DNA of 64,000 bases from Streptomyces griseiscabiei (GCF_020010925.1 NZ_JAGJBZ010000002.1:620001-684000); one strand, 5' to 3'; shown: positions 41,715 through 50,082, counted from the stretch's first letter. Made by a program: numbers and translations. The notes: generated by a model not told the origin, from the letters alone.

Positions 41715-41810
41715 ATGAGGCAATGCTCGGACGTCCTAGCAGTCGCCACCGGCAGTGCGGACGTGAGCGCGGCCCGTCACACACAACCGGTGAAGGACAA
41801 CCACTCATGA
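41715..41810 (+). CDS. Possible 31-residue ilvE leader ORF
   Basis: ATG 41715, seven bases after GGAG, opens [20 protein letters not shown] and ends in a TGA that overlaps the ilvE start (ATGA). It contains several Val and Ala codons and one Leu. Translational coupling to ilvE is possible, but no attenuator-like terminator lies between, so it may be incidental. Confidence 0.35.
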   Translation: MRQCSDVLAVATGSADVSAARHTQPVKDNHS

Positions 41811-42895
41811 CGACGCCCACGATCGAGCTCAAGCCCTCGGCCTCGCCACTTTCCGACGCGCAGCGCGACGCGGTCCTGGCCGACCCCGGCTTCGGCCGCC
41901 ACTTCACCGACCACATGGTCGTCATCAAGTGGACCGAGGGCCGCGGCTGGCACGACGGCCAGCTCGTTCCGTACGCGCCGCTCTCCCTCGACCCGGCCAC
42001 CATGGTCCTGCACTACGCGCAGGAGATCTTCGAGGGCCTGAAGGCCTACCGGCAGCCCGACGGCTCCGTCGCCACCTTCCGCCCGGAGAAGAACGCGGCG
42101 CGCTTCCAGGCCTCCGCCCGCCGCCTCGGCATGCCGGAGCTGCCGGTCGAGACGTTCATCGAGGCCTGTGACGCGCTGGTCCGGCAGGACCAGGCCTGGG
42201 TTCCGGCCCATGGCGGCGAGGAATCCCTCTACCTGCGCCCCTTCATGATCGCCACCGAGGTCGGCCTGGGCGTCAAGCCCGCCAACGAGTACCTGTTCCT
42301 GGTCATCGCCTCCCCGGCCGGCGCCTACTTCCCCGGCGGCGTGAAGCCGGTCTCCATCTGGGTCTCCGAGGACCACGTCCGCGCCGTCCCCGGCGGCATG
42401 GGCGACGCGAAGACCGGCGGCAACTACGCGGCCTCCCTGCTCGCCCAGGCCGAGGCGGCGGCCGAGGGCTGCGCCCAGGTCTGCTACCTCGACGCGGTCG
42501 AGCGCACCTGGGTCGAGGAGCTGGGCGGGATGAACCTGTACTTCGTGTACGGCGACCGCATCGTCACCCCCTCGCTCACCGGCTCCATCCTGGAGGGCGT
42601 CACCCGTGACTCCCTGCTGACCGTCGCCGCCGACCTCGGGTACACCGCCGAGGAGGGCCGGATCTCCGTCGACCAGTGGCAGGCCGACGCCGAGAGCGGT
42701 GCCCTCACCGAGGTGTTCGCCTGCGGTACGGCCGCCGTCATCACCCCCGTCGGCACGGTCAAGCGCACCGGCGCCGCCTGGCAGCAGTCCGCCGGCGAGC
42801 CCGGCCCCGTCACCCTCAAGCTCCGCGAGGCGCTGCTGAACATCCAGCGCGGCACGGTCGAGGACAAGCACGGCTGGATGCACGAGCTGGGCTGA
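41807..42895 (+). CDS. ilvE: Branched-chain amino-acid aminotransferase
   Basis: PLP enzyme of fold type IV that makes the last step of valine, leucine and isoleucine synthesis. The 362-residue product shows [20 protein letters not shown], the [17 protein letters not shown] region, the PLP Lys in [15 protein letters not shown] and the [14 protein letters not shown] and [13 protein letters not shown] motifs of the family. The ATG at 41807 has GAAGGACAACC upstream. It is a single-gene transcript: leuB ends in a terminator before it and a strong hairpin follows it. Confidence 0.96.
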   Translation: MTTPTIELKPSASPLSDAQRDAVLADPGFGRHFTDHMVVIKWTEGRGWHDGQLVPYAPLSLDPATMVLHYAQEIFEGLKAYRQPDGSVATFRPEKNAARFQASARRLGMPELPVETFIEACDALVRQDQAWVPAHGGEESLYLRPFMIATEVGLGVKPANEYLFLVIASPAGAYFPGGVKPVSIWVSEDHVRAVPGGMGDAKTGGNYAASLLAQAEAAAEGCAQVCYLDAVERTWVEELGGMNLYFVYGDRIVTPSLTGSILEGVTRDSLLTVAADLGYTAEEGRISVDQWQADAESGALTEVFACGTAAVITPVGTVKRTGAAWQQSAGEPGPVTLKLREALLNIQRGTVEDKHGWMHELG

Positions 42896-42918
42896 CCCCG
42901 GCCGCACCACTTCCTCGT

Positions 42919-42955
42919 CAGGGCCGCCACGGACGCCTCGTCCGCGGCGGCCCTG
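42919..42955. terminator. ilvE terminator
   Basis: CAGGGCCGCC pairs with GGCGGCCCTG; inside, CGGACG pairs with CGTCCG around a three-base loop, with one A/C mismatch between the stems. It begins 23 bases after the ilvE stop. Confidence 0.85.
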
Positions 42956-43056
42956 CCGTGTTCGGGCCCGCTTCTCCTGGCGCCCGCCTCTTAGAGCGTT
43001 GCTCAATCGAGAGCCGCCCTTGCATCTCGCACCCTTCCCTGCTCGGGTTCCCTCTG

Positions 43057-43075
43057 CTTAGAGTGGCGTTCTAAG
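43057..43075. promoter_or_regulatory. Candidate operator of the urease-like operon
   Basis: CTTAGA (43057-43062) and TCTAAG (43070-43075) are inverted around GTGGCGT, 36 bases before the ureAB start. A related CTTAGAGCGTT occurs near 42989. The size and symmetry suit the TetR protein encoded at the end of the same operon, but that link is inference. Confidence 0.4.
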
Positions 43076-43110
43076 ACATGGTGAACGAGGGCGCAAGGAG
43101 GTGTCGCCGT

Positions 43111-43794
43111 ATGCGACTCACCCCCACCGAACGCGACCGGCTGCTCCTCTTCGGCGCCGCCGAGCTGGCCAGGGCCCGCCGGGCGCGGGGCCTGCGGCTG
43201 AACGTGCCCGAGGCGACCGCCCTGATCGCGGACACGGTGTGCGAGGCGGCCCGGGACGGGGTGCGGCTCGCCGAGGCGATCACGCGGGCGCGGAGCGTGC
43301 TCGGCCCCGACGACGTCCTGCCGGGTGTCGCGGACATCGTCACCGAGGTCCAGGTCGAGGCCGTCTTCGACGACGGGTCACGGCTGGCGGTGGTCTCCGA
43401 CCCCCTCGCCGCCGCGGGGCTCGGGTCCGGCGCGCCCGGCGCACTCCTGCCGGGTCCGGCACACACCGAACCCGAGGCGGTCGTCCGGCTCACGGTCACC
43501 AACACCGCCGGTGTGCCGGTCTCCGTCACCTCCCACTTCCACTTCTTCGAGGCCAACCCCCGGCTCGACTTCGCGCGGGCGGCGGCGTACGGGATGCGGC
43601 TCGCCGTCCCCGCCGGGTCGTCGGTGCGGTTCGGGCCGGGGGAGAGCGCGGAGGTCGGGCTCGTGCCGATCGGGGGCGCCCGGACCGCGATCGGCTTCGC
43701 CGGTCTCGTCGACGGGGAGCTGGACGCGCCCGGCGCCAAGGAGGAGGCCCTGCGCCGGGCCGCCGCCTGCGGCTACCTGGGGGCGGACCGATGA
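43111..43794 (+). CDS. ureAB: Fused urease gamma-beta subunit (UreAB)
   Basis: 227-residue fusion of the two small urease subunits, as in Helicobacter-type ureases. Residues 1-100 match UreA (MRLTPTERDRLLLFGAAELA, ARGLRLNVPEATALIAD, VQVEAVFDDGSRL). Residues about 110-205 match UreB (VRLTVTNTAGVPVSVTSHFHFFEANPRLDF, then RLAVPAGSSVRFGPG). A C-terminal extension ends AAACGYLGADR. ATG 43111 has AAGGAGGTG at ideal spacing; an ATG at 43078 is upstream of that site. The stop overlaps the ureC ATG. No ureD, ureE, ureF or ureG lies in the operon. Confidence 0.92.
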   Translation: MRLTPTERDRLLLFGAAELARARRARGLRLNVPEATALIADTVCEAARDGVRLAEAITRARSVLGPDDVLPGVADIVTEVQVEAVFDDGSRLAVVSDPLAAAGLGSGAPGALLPGPAHTEPEAVVRLTVTNTAGVPVSVTSHFHFFEANPRLDFARAAAYGMRLAVPAGSSVRFGPGESAEVGLVPIGGARTAIGFAGLVDGELDAPGAKEEALRRAAACGYLGADR

Positions 43795-45470
43795 GCGCCG
43801 ATCCCCATGCCTACGCGGCCACCCACGGCCCCCGCGCCGGCGACCGCCTCCGGCTCGGGGACTCGGGGCTCGTGATCCGCGTCGAGTCGGACTCCCAGCG
43901 GTACGGCGACGAGTTCCTGGCCGGCTTCGGGAAGACCGCGCGGGACGGGCTGCACCTCAGGGCGGCGGCCGTCCGGGAGACCTGTGACGTCGTGATCAGC
44001 AATGTCGTGGTGATCGACGCGGTGCAGGGCGTCCGGAAGGTGTCCATCGGCATCCGCGAGGGGCGGATCAGCGCGATCGGGCGGGCCGGGAACCCCGACA
44101 CCCTCGACGGGGTCGAGGTCGTCGTCGGCACGGGCACCTCCATCGTCTCCGGCGAGGGGCTGATCGCCACCGCCGGGGCCGTCGACACCCATGTCCATCT
44201 GCTGTCGCCGCGGATCATGGAGGCCTCGCTCGCCTCCGGGGTGACCACGATCATCGGGCAGGAGTTCGGGCCGGTGTGGGGCGTCGGGGTCAACTCGCCC
44301 TGGGCGCTGCGGCACACCTTCAACGCCTTCGACGCCTGGCCGGTCAACATCGGCTTTCTGGGCCGGGGTTCGTCGTCCCACCCGGCACCCCTGGTCGAGG
44401 CCCTCGCCGAGGGCGGCGCCTCCGGTTTCAAGGTGCACGAGGACATGGGCGCCCACACCCGGGCGCTGGACACGGCCCTGCGGGTCGCCGAGGAGCACGA
44501 CGTCCAGGTCGCCCTGCACAGCGACGGGCTGAACGAGTGCCTGTCGGTCGAGGACACCCTGCGGGTGCTGGAGGGCCGGACCGTCCACGCCTTCCACATC
44601 GAGGGCTGCGGCGGCGGCCATGTACCGAACGTCCTGAAGATGGCCGGGGTCCCGAACGTCATCGGCTCCTCCACCAACCCGACCCTCCCCTTCGGCCGGG
44701 ACGCCGTCGCCGAGCACCACGGGATGATCGTCTCCGTCCACGGCCTCAAGACCGACCTGCCCGGCGACGCGGCGCTGGCCCGCGACCGCATCCGCGCCGG
44801 GACGATGGGCGCCGAGGACGTCCTGCACGACCTGGGCGCCATCGGCATCACCTCCTCGGACGCGCAGGGCATGGGCCGCGCGGGGGAGACCGTCCGGCGG
44901 ACCTTCGCGATGGCCGGGAAGATGAAGGCCGAGTTCGGCTCCCCGGACGACGGCGACGACAACGAGCGCGTCCTGCGCTACATCGCCAAGCTGACCGTCA
45001 ACCCGGCCGTCGCCCACGGCCTTTCGCACGAGATCGGCTCCATCGAGGTCGGCAAGCTGGCCGACCTCGTGCTGTGGCGGCCCGAGTACTTCGGCGCCAA
45101 GCCCCAGCTCGTGCTGAAGTCCGGCTTCCCGGCGTACGGCGTGGTCGGCGACCCGAACGCGGCGACGGACGTCTGTGAACCCCTGGTCCTGGGGCCGCAG
45201 TTCGGGGCGTACGGCGCCACGCCCGCCGACCTCTCCGTGGCCTTCGTCGCACGGGCCGCCCTCGACCAGGGCGGTGACACGCTGCCGACCCGGCGCCGCA
45301 GGGTCGCCGTGCACGGCACCCGGGGGATCGGCCCGGCCGATCTGCGCCTCAACTCCCGTACCGGATCGGTCGACGTGGACCAGCGCACCGGACTGGTCAC
45401 CCTCGACGGCGAACCGCTGCGCTCCGCGCCGGCCGAGTCCGTCTCCCTCAACCGCCTCTACTTCCTCTGA
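43791..45470 (+). CDS. ureC: Urease-like alpha subunit with altered flap
   Basis: 559-residue Ni-amidohydrolase subunit. The expected metal ligands are visible: His134 and His136 in DTHVH, the carbamylated Lys214 in GFKVHEDMG, His243 in ALHSDGLNE, His269 in FHIEGCGGGH and the Asp in TSSDAQGMGR. The mobile flap is changed: the canonical V-C-H-H reads S-V-H-G, so the flap Cys becomes Val316 and the second His becomes Gly318, while the catalytic His317 stays. The start overlaps the ureAB stop (ATGA). Agmatine deiminase follows after eight bases. It may hydrolyse urea or another ureido compound; the maturation genes must be elsewhere. Confidence 0.9.
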   Translation: MSADPHAYAATHGPRAGDRLRLGDSGLVIRVESDSQRYGDEFLAGFGKTARDGLHLRAAAVRETCDVVISNVVVIDAVQGVRKVSIGIREGRISAIGRAGNPDTLDGVEVVVGTGTSIVSGEGLIATAGAVDTHVHLLSPRIMEASLASGVTTIIGQEFGPVWGVGVNSPWALRHTFNAFDAWPVNIGFLGRGSSSHPAPLVEALAEGGASGFKVHEDMGAHTRALDTALRVAEEHDVQVALHSDGLNECLSVEDTLRVLEGRTVHAFHIEGCGGGHVPNVLKMAGVPNVIGSSTNPTLPFGRDAVAEHHGMIVSVHGLKTDLPGDAALARDRIRAGTMGAEDVLHDLGAIGITSSDAQGMGRAGETVRRTFAMAGKMKAEFGSPDDGDDNERVLRYIAKLTVNPAVAHGLSHEIGSIEVGKLADLVLWRPEYFGAKPQLVLKSGFPAYGVVGDPNAATDVCEPLVLGPQFGAYGATPADLSVAFVARAALDQGGDTLPTRRRRVAVHGTRGIGPADLRLNSRTGSVDVDQRTGLVTLDGEPLRSAPAESVSLNRLYFL

Positions 45471-45478
45471 GGACCGCC

Positions 45479-46543
45479 ATGTCCGCTGCCGCCGACGGTT
45501 TCCGTATGCCCCCCGAGTGGGCCCCGCACGAGCGCACCTGGATGGCGTGGCCGGGGCCGAACCCGACCTTCGAGGACCCGGACGACCTGGCGGAGGCCCG
45601 GCGGGCCTGGGCGTCCGTCGCCCGTGCCGTGCGCCGGTTCGAACCGGTGACCGTGGTGTGCGGGCCGGGGCAGTCGAGGCAGGCGCGCACCCTGCTGGGC
45701 GAGGACGTCGACACCGTGGAACGGGAACTGGACGACGCCTGGATGCGGGACATCGGGCCCACCTTCCTCACCGACGGAAGTGAACTGGCCGCCGTCGACT
45801 GGACGTTCAACGGCTGGGGCGCCCAGCCCTGGGCCCGCTGGGAGCACGACGCGCGGATCGCCGGGCAGGTCGCCGAGCTGGCGGGCGCCCGGACGTACAC
45901 CTCGAAGCTGGTCAACGAGGGCGGGGCGATCCATGTCGACGGCGAGGGGACGGTCCTGCTCACGGAGACCGTGCAGCTCGGCCCGGAGCGCAACCCCGGC
46001 TGGAGCCGCGAGCAGGCGGAGGCGGAGGTGCACGCCCTGCTCGGCACCCGCAAGGCGATCTGGCTGCCGTGCGGCCTCACCGGCGACTATCCGCCCCACG
46101 GCTACGGCACCCTCGGCCATGTCGACATCGTGGCGGCCTTCGCCCGGCCCGGCGTGGTCGTGGCCCACTCCCAGCCGGACCCGGCCCACCCCGACCACCG
46201 GATCACCCGGGAGATCATCGGCCTGCTGCGGGCCGAGACCGACGCGTGCGGGCGGCGCCTGGAGGTCGTCGAGGTCCCCGCGCCGACCGTGCTGGAGGCG
46301 GACGGCCGCTGGGCCGACTACTCCTACATCAACCACTACCTCGTCAACGGCGGAGTCGTCCTGTGCGGCTTCGACGATCCGCGCGACGAGATCGCCGCCG
46401 GGATCTTCCGCCGCCTCTTCCCGGAGCGGACGGTCACGCTCGTCGACGCCCGCACCGTCTTCGCGGGCGGCGGCGGCATCCACTGCGTCACCCAGCAGCA
46501 GCCGAGGACAGCCCCCCGGCGTCAGGTAGAAACGTACGGATGA
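45479..46543 (+). CDS. aguA: Agmatine deiminase
   Basis: Converts agmatine to N-carbamoylputrescine and ammonia. The 354-residue product of the PAD_porph family has RTWMAWPGPNPTF at the N-terminus, the Asp motif WMRDIGPTF, GGAIHVDGEGTVLLTE, GHVD with the catalytic His, and the nucleophile Cys336 in GGGGIHCVTQQQP. The ATG at 45479 follows GAGGACCGCC. It shares an operon with the urease-like genes and its stop overlaps the TetR start. Its product is a substituted urea, which links it chemically to the preceding genes. No N-carbamoylputrescine amidase (aguB) is seen nearby. Confidence 0.9.
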   Translation: MSAAADGFRMPPEWAPHERTWMAWPGPNPTFEDPDDLAEARRAWASVARAVRRFEPVTVVCGPGQSRQARTLLGEDVDTVERELDDAWMRDIGPTFLTDGSELAAVDWTFNGWGAQPWARWEHDARIAGQVAELAGARTYTSKLVNEGGAIHVDGEGTVLLTETVQLGPERNPGWSREQAEAEVHALLGTRKAIWLPCGLTGDYPPHGYGTLGHVDIVAAFARPGVVVAHSQPDPAHPDHRITREIIGLLRAETDACGRRLEVVEVPAPTVLEADGRWADYSYINHYLVNGGVVLCGFDDPRDEIAAGIFRRLFPERTVTLVDARTVFAGGGGIHCVTQQQPRTAPRRQVETYG

Positions 46544-47169
46544 CCACGCCACCGCCCCCGCCGCAGCCGCCGCTCACCACGGCCCGGCGCCGCAACACCG
46601 CCCCGCCCCGCGAGGACGTCCTGGCCGCCGCCATGGGCATGATCGCCGAACGGGGTCTGGAGAAGCTGACCATGGCGGCGCTCGGCCGCGAGGTCGGCAT
46701 GAGCAGTGGCCATCTCCTCTACTACTTCCACTCCAAGGACGAACTCCTGCTGCGGACCCTGGAGTGGAGCGAGGGCCGGCTCGGCGCCGAACGCGCCCGG
46801 CTGCTCACCCGTACGGACACCGCCCGCGAACGGCTGGAAGCGTACGTGGACCTGTATGTCCCGGACGGCCACCGCGACCCGCACTGGACGCTCTGGCTGG
46901 AGGTCTGGAACCGCTCGCAGAACGCCGACGACGACGCCCGCGACCGGCAGGCCGCCATCGAGGGCGCCTGGCACCGCGACCTGGTGGCCCTGCTCGCGGA
47001 GGGTGTGTCGAAGGGGGAGTTCCGCGAGGTCGACCCGGACCGGGTCGCCGCCCGGCTGCGGGCCCTGCTCGACGGCTTCTCCATCCATGTGGCCATCGGG
47101 CTGCGCGGGACGGACCGTGGCCAGATCCTGTCCCACGTAGGGGAGTTCCTCGACGAGTCACTCGGCTGA
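46540..47169 (+). CDS. TetR-family regulator of the urease-like operon
   Basis: 209 residues. After a Pro-rich start (MTTPPPPPQPPLTTARRRNT), the HTH is REDVLAAAMGMIAERGLEKLTMAALGREVGMSSGHLLYYF, followed by a helical ligand-binding domain with VDLYVPDGHRDPHWTLWLEVW. It begins at ATG 46540, overlapping the agmatine deiminase stop, so it is coupled to the operon. It probably autoregulates the operon from the palindrome near 43057 and may sense a polyamine-related ligand; both points are inference. The domain resembles BetI-like TetR proteins. Confidence 0.9.
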   Translation: MTTPPPPPQPPLTTARRRNTAPPREDVLAAAMGMIAERGLEKLTMAALGREVGMSSGHLLYYFHSKDELLLRTLEWSEGRLGAERARLLTRTDTARERLEAYVDLYVPDGHRDPHWTLWLEVWNRSQNADDDARDRQAAIEGAWHRDLVALLAEGVSKGEFREVDPDRVAARLRALLDGFSIHVAIGLRGTDRGQILSHVGEFLDESLG

Positions 47170-47323
47170 GCGCACCGGTCATGGCGCGTGCGGTGTTCGC
47201 GGACAGGCGATCAGCCGCCCGGGTTGTACGTAATCGAGCGCATTGACCCGGGGTGGGTGATGCGTTTGTATCGCCGTGAGCCCTCGGCGAAGGGCCGGGG
47301 GACGACAAGGTTTCGGGGGAGCC

Positions 47324-48493
47324 GTGTCCAGAGCCGCACAAGTGTCCAAGCACCGCGACGCCCGCTCAGGTGCCGTGTCACCGGTCTCCTTGGCCTCGGC
47401 GCTGCTGCTCGCGCTCACCGCCGCCCCGAGCGCCACCGCGGCGACGCCGCACCCCTCACCCGACGGGCACGCCCCGCGCGTCGAACGCGTCAGCACCGCC
47501 CCCGACGGCGGCCAGCTGCCCGGCGCCTCCTCCGGCGCGGCCGTCAGTGCCGACGGCCGGTACGCGGTGTTCGCCACGGCCGACCCCGGCGGCGGCTCCG
47601 ACCAGCTCCTGTACGTCAAGGACCTGCGCACCGGACGGCTCACGCAGGTCCCCGAGGACCTGCAGTACACCGGCGGCCCGATGATCGGCGCCGACGGCCG
47701 CCGTATCGCCTACAACAACAGCAACCGCTTCCCGCGCCCGTACGTGTACGACCGCGCGACCGGCCGGACACAGGCGCTGTGGCCCGCGCGGGAGCCGGAC
47801 GGCAGCTCCTACGAACTGGGCACGGTGAGCGCGATCAGCGCCGACGGCCGGCCCGTCGCCTACACGATCGGCAACCGCCACGGTGACCAGTTCGCCCGGG
47901 TGCTGTACGTCCGCGACCTGGTCACCGGCACCGACGAGCAGATCACCGCGCTGCCGCCCGAGGGCATGATCACCCACGCCCGGCTGAGCGCGGACGGCCG
48001 TACCGTCGCCTACGGTGTCCTGGTGCGCACCGCCTCGGGCCCGCTCGGCCGGGTCTACGTCAAGGACCGGCGGACGGGCACGACCCACCGGGTGGACCCC
48101 GACCCGGCCGCCGGCTCCACCCTCGCCCAGCTCTCCGACGACGGCCGCCGGGTCCTCCTCACCACGACACCGGCCACGTCACCGACCCCGGGCACGCCCC
48201 AGCCGTACGTCCACGACCGGCGCACCGGCCGCACCGAACCGGTGGGACCCGCGGGCAGTACGGCGGTCGCCGGCGACGCCACCGGCCGGTACGCCCTGCT
48301 CGGCCGGGACGGCGCACTGACCCTCCTCGATCTGCGCACCGGCGCGCACCGGCCCGTGACCACGACCGGTACCGCGCTCCCGGGCGCGGTCACCCGTCAC
48401 GGCCGCGCCGTGGTGTTCACCTCCACGGCTGACGACCTGGTCCCGGACGACACCAACGGCGTCGCGGACGTGTTCATCCGGTGGGGCCGCTGA
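47324..48493 (+). CDS. Secreted TolB/PD40-like beta-propeller protein A
   Basis: About 389 residues. A signal peptide is visible (SPVSLASALLLALTAAPSATAA). The rest consists of repeated blade motifs such as GAAVSADGRYAVFATADPGG, GAISADGRPVAYTIGN-like units and YVKDLRTGRLTQV, the PD40/TolB pattern 'S.DGR.va..s ... v...d..tg.t..v'. It probably forms an extracellular propeller that binds ligands or proteins. GTG 47324 follows TTTCGGGGGAGCC. A paralogue follows 50 bases later. The gap before it (47170-47323) holds no gene. Confidence 0.83.
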   Translation: MSRAAQVSKHRDARSGAVSPVSLASALLLALTAAPSATAATPHPSPDGHAPRVERVSTAPDGGQLPGASSGAAVSADGRYAVFATADPGGGSDQLLYVKDLRTGRLTQVPEDLQYTGGPMIGADGRRIAYNNSNRFPRPYVYDRATGRTQALWPAREPDGSSYELGTVSAISADGRPVAYTIGNRHGDQFARVLYVRDLVTGTDEQITALPPEGMITHARLSADGRTVAYGVLVRTASGPLGRVYVKDRRTGTTHRVDPDPAAGSTLAQLSDDGRRVLLTTTPATSPTPGTPQPYVHDRRTGRTEPVGPAGSTAVAGDATGRYALLGRDGALTLLDLRTGAHRPVTTTGTALPGAVTRHGRAVVFTSTADDLVPDDTNGVADVFIRWGR

Positions 48494-48543
48494 ACCGGCC
48501 CTCCACACACCGGAGTTCACCGGGCACACAGGGGGAACGGATC

Positions 48544-49746
48544 TTGTACGCCAGCACACGCATCGCACTCGGCGCCGCGTTCGTCGCGGTCGCGGTGGCG
48601 CTCACCGGGCTTCCGGCCGGTGCCGCGCCCACCGCTCGGGCCGCGGCACCGCACACCGAACCGATCAGCGTCACACCCGGCGGGAAGGCGGGCGGCGGCG
48701 ACTCCGGGCACGCGGTGATCAGCCGCGACGGCCGGTACACGGCCTTCTCCTCGACCGCCACGGACCTCGTACCGGGCAAGCCCGGCGGTGTCTTCGTCCG
48801 CGATCTGCGCACCGGGAAACTGGAGCGCGTGGCGGCCGGCCTCGCCCCGTCGATCAGCGCCGACGGCCGGTACGTCGCCGTCGGCAGCACCTTCAGGCTG
48901 CACGACCGGCGCACCGGCCGCACCGAACGGCTCGACACCGGCCTCCCGAAGGGCTTCACCCCCTCCGGCGAGATCTCCCTCGGCGCCGACGCCCGCCACG
49001 CCGTCTACGTCGCCTCCAGCGAGGAGGAGGGCTACGTCGTCTTCCTGCGCGACCGCGCCAAGGGCACCACCGAGCGGATCAGCCACCCGAAGCCGACCTG
49101 GGAGACCCGCAACGCCTTCGCCCCGACCGTCAGCGACGACGGCAACCGGGTCGTCTACCAGTACACGTACGCGGGCGGACCGCGCGGCGACGACTGGGGC
49201 GACATCTGGATGCTCGACCGCGCCACGGGTAAGCGCACCCTGATCGACCGCTCGTACGACGGCTCCCCGACCGAACGGGAGTCCCTGGAACCCTCGATCA
49301 GCGGCGACGGACGCACGGTCGTCTTCGAGTCCCGCGACACCCACCTGGTCCCCGGCGACGACGACGGCAGCTGGAACGTGTTCGCGCACACCGTCGCCAC
49401 CGGCAAGAACCGCCGTCTGCACGCCACCCACGGCGGACCGCACGCCGCCCACACCCGCAACCCGGCGGTCGGCGCCGACGGCCGTTTCGTCACCTTCACG
49501 TCCTGGGTGGAGGAGGCGGGCAGCCAGGACGGCGCCGAGTACCCGGTGTACCTCCGGGACCTGAAGAAGGGCACCACCGTCCTGCTCACCCCGGACACCA
49601 CCGGCGGCACGGCCACGGCGTACGTCGAGCCCGGCATGATCGCGGACGGCGCCGCCCGGATCGCCTTCGAGTCCCAGGACCCGTCCCTGGTCCCGGGCGG
49701 CGACACCAACGACGCCCGGGACGTCTTCGTACGCCACACGCGGTGA
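48544..49746 (+). CDS. Secreted TolB/PD40-like beta-propeller protein B
   Basis: 400 residues, paralogue of the preceding gene. The N-terminus YASTRIALGAAFVAVAVAL is a signal sequence ending near GAAPTARAA. Blade motifs recur, for example SRDGRYTAFSSTATDLVPGK, SADGRYVAVGS, GDGRTVVFESRDTHLVPGD and ADGAARIAFESQDPSLVPGG, with the conserved 'L.pgd.n...DvF..' element. Start is TTG 48544 with GGGGGAACGG upstream; the frame is open to 48481 but those codons overlap the previous gene's end. Function unknown. Confidence 0.83.
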   Translation: MYASTRIALGAAFVAVAVALTGLPAGAAPTARAAAPHTEPISVTPGGKAGGGDSGHAVISRDGRYTAFSSTATDLVPGKPGGVFVRDLRTGKLERVAAGLAPSISADGRYVAVGSTFRLHDRRTGRTERLDTGLPKGFTPSGEISLGADARHAVYVASSEEEGYVVFLRDRAKGTTERISHPKPTWETRNAFAPTVSDDGNRVVYQYTYAGGPRGDDWGDIWMLDRATGKRTLIDRSYDGSPTERESLEPSISGDGRTVVFESRDTHLVPGDDDGSWNVFAHTVATGKNRRLHATHGGPHAAHTRNPAVGADGRFVTFTSWVEEAGSQDGAEYPVYLRDLKKGTTVLLTPDTTGGTATAYVEPGMIADGAARIAFESQDPSLVPGGDTNDARDVFVRHTR

Positions 49747-49798
49747 CGGGGTGCCCATGAGGTGATCGGCGCGCTGTTCGCATCCTGAGACGGACGGT

Positions 49799-49837
49799 GA
49801 GCACGGGGGCGGTCTGTGCCAGACTGCCCCCGTGCTC
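49799..49837. terminator. 18-bp stem hairpin before the cimA leader
   Basis: GAGCACGGGGGC pairs with GCCCCCGTGCTC and the stem continues through one G-T wobble into GTCTG/CAGAC around a TGC triloop. It lies 52 bases after the second propeller gene, so it probably ends that transcript; its 3' arm contains the GTG of the putative cimA leader peptide. Confidence 0.7.
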
Positions 49838-49882
49838 TCGTTCGCCACGATTATTGGCAGCAGGCGCGCCGGTCCGCAGTGA
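49832..49882 (+). CDS. Probable cimA leader peptide with Ile-Ile codons
   Basis: A 16-residue ORF from GTG 49832 reads (M)LSFATIIGSRRAGPQ, with adjacent ATT-ATT isoleucine codons; both are rare in this genome. It is followed at once by a hairpin (49883-49909) and then an intrinsic terminator (49938-49962). The start codon is uncertain because there is no ribosome site and it lies in a hairpin arm. Confidence 0.6.
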   Translation: MLSFATIIGSRRAGPQ

Positions 49883-49962
49883 CCGCCACGTACGACCAGG
49901 TACGGGCGGACACCGTCGTCCTCGACCCGCGCGCAGACCTCTCGCACCCGCGAGGGGTTTTT
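49883..49962 (+). terminator. cimA attenuator: pause hairpin and intrinsic terminator
   Basis: CCGCC-A-CGTAC pairs with GTACG-GGCGG (49883-49909, one bulged A) immediately after the leader stop. CCTCTCG (49938-49944) pairs with CGAGGGG (49951-49957, one wobble), followed by five T (49958-49962) and a second TTTT after TTCGC. The terminator lies about 120 bases before the cimA ATG. Confidence 0.75.
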
Positions 49963-50082
49963 CGCTTTTCTGGCCCATCTTCAGCCGGGAGCGCAGCGCG
50001 AGGGACCATTGGGGGCGGTGGAGCCGGTCATTCCGGTACAGACCGAGATCCAGCGGGATCCAACAGCAGGAGCCTTGACACC

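Noticed and set aside
41545..41806. An attenuator before ilvE
   Set aside because: Only the leuB terminator lies here, before the ilvE promoter; no terminator follows the leader ORF.
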